Shown here one piece after another: positions 6,622-11,164 of a stretch of DNA of 11,164 nt (positions within the stretch are counted from its first letter, which is position 1; each line of letters begins with the position of its first letter). Both the position numbers and the translations under genes were made by a program. The notes beneath the pieces were generated by a model, which was not told where the DNA came from, searched no databases, and saw nothing but the letters and a program-made list of their open reading frames with translations. Where the stretch lies: contig DNAS01000030.1 of the NCBI GenBank assembly GCA_003485185.1, positions 755-11,918 of the forward strand. Direction: 5' to 3'. The DNA comes from Phycisphaerales bacterium (lineage in GTDB: Bacteria > Planctomycetota > Phycisphaerae > SM23-33).

Positions 6622-8157
6622 ATGGATTGGACTGATCTTACGACAACCCTGTTTATGGCCGTATACACCTTCTCGCTGGTGATGGTGTCCCTGTACGGCC
6701 TGCACCGGTACGTGCTGGTATACCTGTACTATCGGCATCGCAACAAGGTGCCAACGCCGGCCGGGCAGTTCGCCGAAATGCCGCGGGTGACGATCCAGTT
6801 GCCGATGTATAACGAGCGGTTCGTCGCCCGGCGGATCGTGGAGAAGACCTGCGAGATCGACTATCCGCGGGACAGGCTTCAGATCCAGGTCCTTGACGAC
6901 AGCACCGATGACACCTGCCGGATCGCCCAGCATGCAGTCCAGGACGCGAAGGCCCGCGGGTTTGACATCGAATACATTCATCGCACCGATCGCACGGGCT
7001 ACAAGGCGGGGGCGCTGGCCAACGGGCTCCGAACCGCCACGGGCGAGTTTGTCACGATCTTTGACGCCGATTTCATTCCCGACCCGCGGATTCTCAAGCG
7101 TTCGATCCACTATTTCACGGACCCCAAGGTGTGCGTCGTGCAGACGCGGTGGGACCATCTCAACCGCGAGGACAGTCTGTTGACGCGAACCCAGGCGATC
7201 TTCCTGGACGGGCATTTCGCCATCGAGCACGTCGCTCGCAACCGGAGCGATCGGTTCATGAGCTTCAACGGCACCGCGGGCACGTGGCGGATCGCCGCCA
7301 TCCGCGACGCCGGCGGCTGGCAGCACGACACGCTCACCGAGGACCTGGACCTTTCCTATCGGGCCCAGCTTCGCGGGTGGAAATTCATCTTCCTGCCGAA
7401 CCTCACAGCCCCGGCCGAACTGCCTCCCGAAATGAACGCTTTCAAGGCCCAGCAGTTCCGCTGGACCAAGGGCGGCGCACAAACGGCGCTAAAATTGCTC
7501 CCCAAAGTGCTTCTGTCGCGCGCTCCGCTGAAGGTCAAGGCCGAGGCATTCTTCCACCTGACCTGTTTCACCATGCACCTGTATATGCTGATCCTGGTGG
7601 TGCTGATGTTCCCGGCGATGTGGCTGCGGACAGTTCCGCTGGAGGACGGGTTCTGGCGGAGCGTGTTCGACATGAGCGTTTTCACGCTGGCGACCTTGTC
7701 GGCAAGCGTGTTCTACATCGCCAGCCAGATCGAACTATTCCGCGACTGGCGTCAGGCGTTCAAATTCCTGCCCATGCTGATGGCGTTGGGCGTGGGTTTG
7801 TGCGTGTCCAATGCCAAGGCGGTCTTCGAGGCGATTCTCGGACGACAGAGCGAGTTTGTGCGGACGCCGAAATACGGCGGGCGCGACGCAAAGGAAGCTC
7901 TCGCGACGGTCGCTCCGCGGCCGCGCAAACGCAAGCGCAACTGGTTACCGTACATAGAGTTCGCGTTCGGGATATACATGGGTTTCTGCGCGGTGTGCAG
8001 CATGTTGCAACCGAAACTCGCCGTCACGACCGGATTCCTGGTGATCTTCGCGTTCGGATTCTTCTACGTGTCGATCATGAGCTTCCACGCGCAGCGGGCC
8101 AGTGAAGAAGGCCGCGAACCTGTCGTCCCAAGCGCGACCGTCAAGAGTCGGACGTAG
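6622..8157 (+). CDS. Membrane family-2 glycosyltransferase, CslA/CslC-like beta-glycan synthase
   Basis: This is a processive-type GT2 enzyme of 511 residues, resembling plant CslA (glucomannan) and CslC (xyloglucan backbone) synthases more than BcsA. One membrane helix (about 7-28) precedes a cytosolic catalytic domain. Landmarks are RVTIQLPMYNERFV (55-68), LDDS with D92/D93, RTGYKAGAL (124-132), FDADF (147-151) with D148 and D150, FNGTAGTWR (215-223), TED (239-241, the catalytic-base motif) and QQFRW (277-281, the QxxRW motif). About five C-terminal helices follow (about 316-336, 351-370, 382-400, 443-463, 468-488). All D,D,D,QxxRW residues are present, so it should be active on a nucleotide-sugar donor (GDP-mannose or UDP-glucose; the sequence does not decide). 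No PilZ domain and no bcsB/bcsC-like neighbours are seen. It appears to be transcribed alone, with its own promoter and a terminator just after the stop. Confidence 0.92.
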   Translation: MDWTDLTTTLFMAVYTFSLVMVSLYGLHRYVLVYLYYRHRNKVPTPAGQFAEMPRVTIQLPMYNERFVARRIVEKTCEIDYPRDRLQIQVLDDSTDDTCRIAQHAVQDAKARGFDIEYIHRTDRTGYKAGALANGLRTATGEFVTIFDADFIPDPRILKRSIHYFTDPKVCVVQTRWDHLNREDSLLTRTQAIFLDGHFAIEHVARNRSDRFMSFNGTAGTWRIAAIRDAGGWQHDTLTEDLDLSYRAQLRGWKFIFLPNLTAPAELPPEMNAFKAQQFRWTKGGAQTALKLLPKVLLSRAPLKVKAEAFFHLTCFTMHLYMLILVVLMFPAMWLRTVPLEDGFWRSVFDMSVFTLATLSASVFYIASQIELFRDWRQAFKFLPMLMALGVGLCVSNAKAVFEAILGRQSEFVRTPKYGGRDAKEALATVAPRPRKRKRNWLPYIEFAFGIYMGFCAVCSMLQPKLAVTTGFLVIFAFGFFYVSIMSFHAQRASEEGREPVVPSATVKSRT

Positions 8158-8179
8158 ACTCCCGCAGGCCAACAACATG

Positions 8180-8216
8180 AAAGGCAGGGGCGAACTGATC
8201 TTCGCCTCTGCCTTTT
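8180..8216. terminator. Bidirectional intrinsic terminator between glycosyltransferase and tRNA-Leu
   Basis: AAAGGCAGGGGCGAA (8180-8194) pairs with TTCGCCTCTGCCTTT (8201-8215): 15 bp including one G-U, around a 6-base loop. The + strand has a TTTT tail. The opposite strand has a shorter TTT tail serving the convergent tRNA. Confidence 0.88.
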
Positions 8217-8224
8217 CCTATGGA

Positions 8225-8306
8225 TGCGAGGGACAGGACTTGAACCTGCACCCCTTTCGGGACCAGGACCTAAACCTGGCGCGTCTGCCAATTCCGCCAC
8301 CCTCGC
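8225..8306 (-). tRNA. tRNA-Leu, anticodon UAG
   Basis: On the - strand an 82-base cloverleaf is complete. The acceptor stem is GCGAGGG (8306-8300) with CCCTCGC (8232-8226), and the discriminator is A (8225). The D-loop contains GG, and the anticodon stem CCAGG/CCTGG holds the loop TTTAGGT with anticodon TAG at 8272-8270. The variable arm is long (CCC-GAAA-GGG type), as in class II tRNAs, and the T-loop is TTCAAGT. It decodes CUA and, by wobble, probably other CUN leucine codons. The 3' CCA is not encoded (the next bases are TCC), so it must be added by tRNA nucleotidyltransferase. Confidence 0.97.
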
Positions 8307-8329
8307 AAAGGTGTTGCGGTCTACCCGGA

Positions 8330-8369
8330 TTTATACCACATGCAGACAGTCACGCCAGCGTTTTTAATC
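8330..8369 (-). promoter_or_regulatory. Extended -10 promoter of tRNA-Leu with A-tract upstream
   Basis: Read on the - strand, TATAAA (8335-8330) is preceded by TGG, an extended -10 element. A weak -35 (CTGGCG, 8358-8353) lies 17 bases before it, and an A-tract (TTAAAAACG, about 8367-8359) sits just upstream like an UP element. The predicted start near 8323 leaves a leader of about 17 bases. The GC-rich bases after the -10 resemble stringently controlled stable-RNA promoters. Confidence 0.6.
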
Positions 8370-8450
8370 CTGTCGCGAACGGACTGGTTCTCTGCGCCGT
8401 GGCGGAAACCATAATGATGGGACGAGCAAACGGAACCAATGTCGCACGGG
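8370..8450. other. Divergent intergenic spacer, nothing recognised
   Basis: This stretch lies between the - strand tRNA promoter and the + strand promoter of the structured region. I see no gene, motif or convincing hairpin. Two similar short words (GGAAACCATAATG near 8404 and GGAACCAATG near 8432) are too weak to call a repeat. Confidence 0.5.
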
Positions 8451-8451
8451 G

Positions 8452-8488
8452 AAAAACGTTGCCGCCTCGGGGGGAACTGCGGTAGAAT
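8452..8488 (+). promoter_or_regulatory. Predicted promoter for the structured RNA region
   Basis: TTGCCG (8459-8464) and TAGAAT (8483-8488) are 18 bases apart. An A5 tract (8452-8456) lies two bases upstream of the -35 box, as in strong stable-RNA promoters. The same -10 hexamer is used at the glycosyltransferase promoter. Transcription would begin near 8495. Confidence 0.6.
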
Positions 8489-8494
8489 AAAAAC

Positions 8495-8768
8495 GTCTAA
8501 GGGATTGGATGTTGGGCGTTCGCCCGTGATGAGGATCGCATCTGAGTGACTCTCCGGGCGGGCAAACTCTTGCCTGCCCAAGCGGGTCCACATCGGGCCT
8601 CCGATGAGGCCTTGACCCGTCATGCCAGAACGGCCGCGGTGTGCTGCGAAAGCCGACGAGCCGACTGCCAAAGACTGCGTCGGCACATGCTGCGGAAGAA
8701 AACGCCGTTACCGCGACGGTTGCGCGTCGTCAGGCGTTGCACGATGCTGAAATGCGGCTTGGGTTTTT
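8495..8768 (+). ncRNA. Candidate structured non-coding RNA or long leader, family unknown
   Basis: No protein is convincing here, but pairings are dense. (1) GGGC/GCCC, 8514-8525. (2) A 10-bp hairpin, GGGCGGGCAA (8556-8565) with TTGCCTGCCC (8570-8579), one G-U, 4-base loop. (3) CGGGTC/GACCCG (8583-8588/8614-8619) enclosing CATCGG/CCGATG (8591-8596/8601-8606) with a GCCT loop; an alternative GGCCT/AGGCC pairing competes. (4) GTGTGC/GCACAT (8639-8644/8683-8688) and CCGC/GCGG (8634-8637/8692-8695) around CGAC/GTCG. (5) AACGCC/GGCGTT (8701-8706/8733-8738) enclosing CGACG/CGTCG (8714-8718/8725-8729). A U5 run at 8764-8768 could mark the 3' end, but no strong hairpin sits right before it. Ends are approximate. 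I could not match RNase P RNA, tmRNA, SRP RNA, 6S RNA, T-box or common riboswitch motifs by eye. It may instead be the leader of the vWA gene. Confidence 0.45.
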
Positions 8769-8833
8769 CGGGGTGGCGAGGGCGCCAAACTCGCCCCGGG
8801 AAACCGTGTGTGCCAAAGAGTGAATGAAAAGTC

Positions 8834-8862
8834 TGTTCAGTGAGTCCGGGATTCGGTACACT
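8834..8862 (+). promoter_or_regulatory. Weak candidate promoter for the vWA gene
   Basis: TGTTCA (8834-8839) and TACACT (8857-8862) are 17 bases apart, matching 3 and 4 of 6 consensus positions. Transcription would start near 8869, just before the Shine-Dalgarno at 8894. The alternative is read-through from the promoter at 8459-8488. Confidence 0.3.
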
Positions 8863-8870
8863 GCCCGGGC
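8838..8870 (+). promoter_or_regulatory. Hairpin or pseudoknot-like element before the vWA gene
   Basis: GTCCGGG (8844-8850) pairs with CCCGGGC (8864-8870), one G-U, followed by TTT. An interleaved pair, CAGTG (8838-8842) with CACTG (8859-8863), crosses it. The two could form a pseudoknot or alternate. The element ends 23 bases before the Shine-Dalgarno of the next gene. Confidence 0.35.
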
Positions 8871-8906
8871 TTTGCCAGCGGTTACGAGAAGTGAAGGAGG
8901 CCTGTC

Positions 8907-10055
8907 ATGGCCGTCGAATTCCGCTGTGAGAAATGCGGTAAAATCCTGAACGTAGATGCAGATCCCGGCAGCACGACTCGCTGCCCGCACTGCGACAAGA
9001 AGATCGTGGTGCCGGCGGGATTGGCGTCGCTTCCCCGTCCACAGGTGCCTCCCGGCGAGCGAGTCGCCTCTGCAGCGGCAGCGACTCCCACTCCGGCAGC
9101 ACCGCCTTCCGCCGAGGCGCAGACCGCCCCGCAGGAGTTCTACGAGGAAGAAAGCGCCGTCATGGGCGTGATGGCGAACATCATGCCTTGGGTGATCAGC
9201 ATTTTCTTCCATGTCGGCCTGGGGCTGATCATGGCTTTCGTGACGCTGTTCGTGGTCGAGAGCAAGATTCCCAAGGACGTGGTGATTCCCAACGCCTTCC
9301 TGGGGGAAGAGATGGGGGCGACCATCAACCCGTCCGACCGAGACCCGGAACGCGAGAAGAACCCCCAGCAGAAGCAGAACACCCGGTACAGCCAGCAGGA
9401 AACGAAGATCCAGCGGGACACCGCGCAGACGAAGAAGACGGTTCGCCTGATCGGCGCGGGCAGCGGGGCGATGGGCGCGGCGGCGCCGGCGGGCCTGTCG
9501 ATGGGCGGTCCCAGCGGTCCCCGCAGCGCATTCATGGGCCTGGGCGGAAACGCCCATTACGTCGTCTACGTCGTGGACCGCAGCGGGTCGATGAGCGAGA
9601 CGTTCGACTTCGTCCGCGATCAGATCATCAAGTCCATCGCCCGCCTAGGCAAGCGCCAGTACTTCCACGTGATCCTCTTTGCGGACGGCCCGCCGCTGGA
9701 GAACCGCCCGGGTCGCCTGGTGCCCGCGACGGAAACCTACATGCTCGAGGTGGCCGATTTCGTCCGCTCGGTCGAGGCGCAGGGACGCACCAACCCCGTG
9801 CCTGCGCTGAATGCCGCCTTCAAGGTGCTCCACGAGGCCACCCAATTGCCCGGGAAACTGATCTACCTCCTGACGGACGGGGACTTTCCGGACAACGACG
9901 CGGTGCTCAAGACCATCGACGCCAACAACCGCGATCGGTCGGTGCACATCAATACCTACTTCTACGGCACACCGACTCCGCAATTCGAGAAGATTCTCGA
10001 GCGGATCGCCACGGAGAACGGTGGACGGTATAAGCGTGTCAGCCAGGACGAGTAG
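8907..10055 (+). CDS. Zinc-ribbon, single-pass membrane von Willebrand A domain protein
   Basis: The 382-residue protein is modular. Residues 7-29 form a zinc ribbon with two CxxC pairs (C7/C10, C26/C29). A Pro/Ala-rich linker (about 42-76) leads to one membrane segment (about 93-117). A Gln/Lys-rich charged stretch (about 143-178) and a Gly-rich linker (183-214) follow, then a vWA domain from about 217 to the end. The metal-ion-dependent adhesion site looks complete: DRSGS (D224, S226, S228), T295 in GRTNP, and D324 in LLTDGDF. So it probably binds a divalent metal and a protein partner. The topology suggests a cytoplasmic zinc ribbon and a periplasmic vWA domain. AAGGAGG (8894-8900) lies 6 bases before ATG. 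The TPR gene follows after 17 bases, so they are probably cotranscribed. The exact function is unknown. Confidence 0.88.
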   Translation: MAVEFRCEKCGKILNVDADPGSTTRCPHCDKKIVVPAGLASLPRPQVPPGERVASAAAATPTPAAPPSAEAQTAPQEFYEEESAVMGVMANIMPWVISIFFHVGLGLIMAFVTLFVVESKIPKDVVIPNAFLGEEMGATINPSDRDPEREKNPQQKQNTRYSQQETKIQRDTAQTKKTVRLIGAGSGAMGAAAPAGLSMGGPSGPRSAFMGLGGNAHYVVYVVDRSGSMSETFDFVRDQIIKSIARLGKRQYFHVILFADGPPLENRPGRLVPATETYMLEVADFVRSVEAQGRTNPVPALNAAFKVLHEATQLPGKLIYLLTDGDFPDNDAVLKTIDANNRDRSVHINTYFYGTPTPQFEKILERIATENGGRYKRVSQDE

Positions 10056-10072
10056 ACGAGTAAAGGAAGCCC

Positions 10073-11164
10073 ATGAGAACCATACTTGTTGAGACGGCTG
10101 TTCTGCTTATCCTGCTCTGCGGCGCGACGTCGGCGGACGAGGTGATCCACAACCGCCTCCCGTATTCGGGAGCCACCGTCACCGGCGTTAAGGACGGCGA
10201 AGTGGTGTTCCGCCTGGAAGGACAAGCCAAGGACATCGCCAAATCCCTGGCTGAAGTGGACCGAATCCAGATCACGGGGGAAGACCTGTTCAATCAGGCC
10301 GAAAAGGCCTTCCGCGAAAAGAAATATCCCGAAGCGATGATCTTCTACGATCGGGCCATGGAAGGCGCTTCGTCCGACTGGATGAAACTTCTGATCCGCT
10401 ACCGCAGGTTTCAGGCCCGGGACGGGGCGGGGGAATTGTCCAAGGCCATCGAGGACTGGCTGGCGCTGATGGACGAGACAAAGTCTTCCAAGGCGACGGT
10501 GGCCATGGCGCCGGCGAACCTGAACGTCAAAAACGCCTCGGAGCTACGGACGGCAGAAAGTGTGCTGGAAGAAAAGCTCCGCCAGGCCCGACAGCAAAGA
10601 GACACGGCGCTGGCGGCGGCGATCGAGCCGCTGCTGGCGAAGATCGCCCAGGGCAAGGCCGCAGCGCCAGCGGCTGCGGAGGGGGAAGGCGAAGCGAAAC
10701 CCGTGCCGACCGGAGCCCCCGTGGACGTGGGGACGGTAATGGGCCGACGAGGAGAGGGGATCTACGCCGGCAGGCTCAAGGCAGCGGCGGACCTGCTCCG
10801 CAAGGGCGCGGACGCCCAGTCGGCCCAGCGGGCGCTGGCCATGATCGAAAGCGGAATGAAGACCTACTCGCATGCCGAGTTGCCGGCCGCCCTGTTGATC
10901 CAGGGGCAGGCGATGATGGTGCTGGCCGGATCAAGCGGTGACCGCCGGGTTTTGCTGGTCCGCGCGGGATTGAGCTTCATGAAGGCGGCGTCGCAGTATC
11001 CCGAGTCGGTGGAGGCGTCGCAGGCGCTGCTGCTGGCCGGAAGGGTCAACGCGGCGCTGGGCAACGTGACGGCAGCGCGAAACGCCTACCGGGATACGAT
11101 CATCCGCTACGACGGAACCGAAGCCGCCCGGGAGGCGCAAAACGCGATGGATGAGCTTCTCGCG
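10073..11164 (+). CDS. Exported TPR-type repeat protein (3' end beyond window)
   Basis: The frame stays open for 364 codons to the last base, with no stop, so the gene is partial. Residues 1-21 look like a Sec signal peptide (hydrophobic AVLLILLCGATSA, cleavage likely after A21, ATSA/DEV). The Cys at 16 does not fit a lipobox because Leu precedes it. Residues 22-68 form a small beta-rich-looking domain (GATVTGVKDGEVVFRLEG, ending EVDRIQI). Helical repeats of TPR type follow: AEKAFREKKYPEAMIFYDRA (76-95) and, near the end, a unit at about 312-345 (LLLAGRVNAALGNVTAARNA). A coiled-coil-prone stretch (159-185) and a low-complexity Ala/Glu/Pro linker (195-218) lie between. AAGGAAG (10063-10069) precedes ATG 10073. 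It is probably periplasmic, perhaps a scaffold partner of the vWA protein. Confidence 0.8.
   Translation, partial: MRTILVETAVLLILLCGATSADEVIHNRLPYSGATVTGVKDGEVVFRLEGQAKDIAKSLAEVDRIQITGEDLFNQAEKAFREKKYPEAMIFYDRAMEGASSDWMKLLIRYRRFQARDGAGELSKAIEDWLALMDETKSSKATVAMAPANLNVKNASELRTAESVLEEKLRQARQQRDTALAAAIEPLLAKIAQGKAAAPAAAEGEGEAKPVPTGAPVDVGTVMGRRGEGIYAGRLKAAADLLRKGADAQSAQRALAMIESGMKTYSHAELPAALLIQGQAMMVLAGSSGDRRVLLVRAGLSFMKAASQYPESVEASQALLLAGRVNAALGNVTAARNAYRDTIIRYDGTEAAREAQNAMDELLA

Noticed and set aside
8064..8300. - strand frame starting MAELADAPGLGPGPERGAG
   Set aside because: It is a translation of the tRNA-Leu gene, a well-known spurious protein type. The + strand frame 8102-8485 also just reads through the tRNA and terminator.
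8658..8684. Resemblance to group II intron domain V (GAGCCGAC ... GTCGGC)
   Set aside because: The similarity is limited to AGCC and a short stem. There is no domain V bulge geometry, no intron-encoded reverse transcriptase and no intron boundary motif.
8577..8763. Long-range pairing CCCAAGC (8577-8583) with GCTTGGG (8757-8763) right before the U5 run
   Set aside because: Seven complementary bases are expected by chance in a region this size, and this pairing conflicts with the stronger local hairpins.
8546..8827. Small + strand frames (93 codons, and 60 codons from GTG 8641) in the structured region
   Set aside because: Neither has a clear ribosome binding site or a recognisable domain, and both overlap the strong RNA hairpins. 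A real short protein cannot be fully excluded without conservation data.
8730..9557. 275-codon - strand frame across the vWA gene's N-terminal half
   Set aside because: It is antisense to a gene with clear zinc-ribbon and vWA motifs, and its own product looks like low-complexity shadow sequence.

Overview
The window is a single stretch of high-GC bacterial chromosome. It probably comes from a Planctomycetota bacterium, possibly Phycisphaerae-like. The evidence is the gene style: a von Willebrand A protein that begins with a four-cysteine zinc ribbon followed by one membrane segment, and a secreted TPR partner with a short 'DGEVVFRL'-type N-terminal domain. I remember both as common in that phylum. 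This assignment rests on memory of families, not on a search.

Region 1 (1-5968) is the distal part of the spc/alpha ribosomal superoperon, all on the + strand: secY (5' end cut off), adk, map, rpmJ, rpsM, rpsK, rpsD, rpoA and rplQ. Overlaps and gaps are short (a 4-base overlap for secY/adk, then gaps of 3 to 63 bases). The run ends in a textbook intrinsic terminator after rplQ. It couples protein export (SecY), nucleotide balance (Adk), N-terminal methionine removal (Map), ribosome assembly (L36, S13, S11, S4, L17) and the RNA polymerase alpha subunit. The usual infA between map and rpmJ is missing.

Region 2 (5969-8216) has two separately promoted + strand genes. One is a small HIT-family nucleotide-binding protein. 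The other is a membrane-bound family-2 glycosyltransferase resembling plant CslA/CslC beta-glycan synthases. Each has a recognisable sigma-70-type promoter with a 17-base spacer. The glycosyltransferase also has a perfect 9-bp hairpin near the start of its 5' UTR. A strong bidirectional hairpin ends this region.

Region 3 (8217-8906) has no convincing protein gene. It carries a tRNA-Leu (anticodon UAG) on the - strand with its own extended -10 promoter. Next comes a + strand promoter followed by about 270 bases dense in hairpins, which I read as a candidate structured RNA or long leader of unknown family. A small hairpin/pseudoknot-like element lies just before the next gene.

Region 4 (8907-11164) holds the zinc-ribbon/vWA membrane protein and, 17 bases after it, an exported TPR-type protein that runs off the window end. 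They look like the start of an operon for an envelope-associated complex of unknown function.

Most of the window is ordinary housekeeping sequence. The most novel-looking part is the structured non-coding stretch at about 8459-8870.
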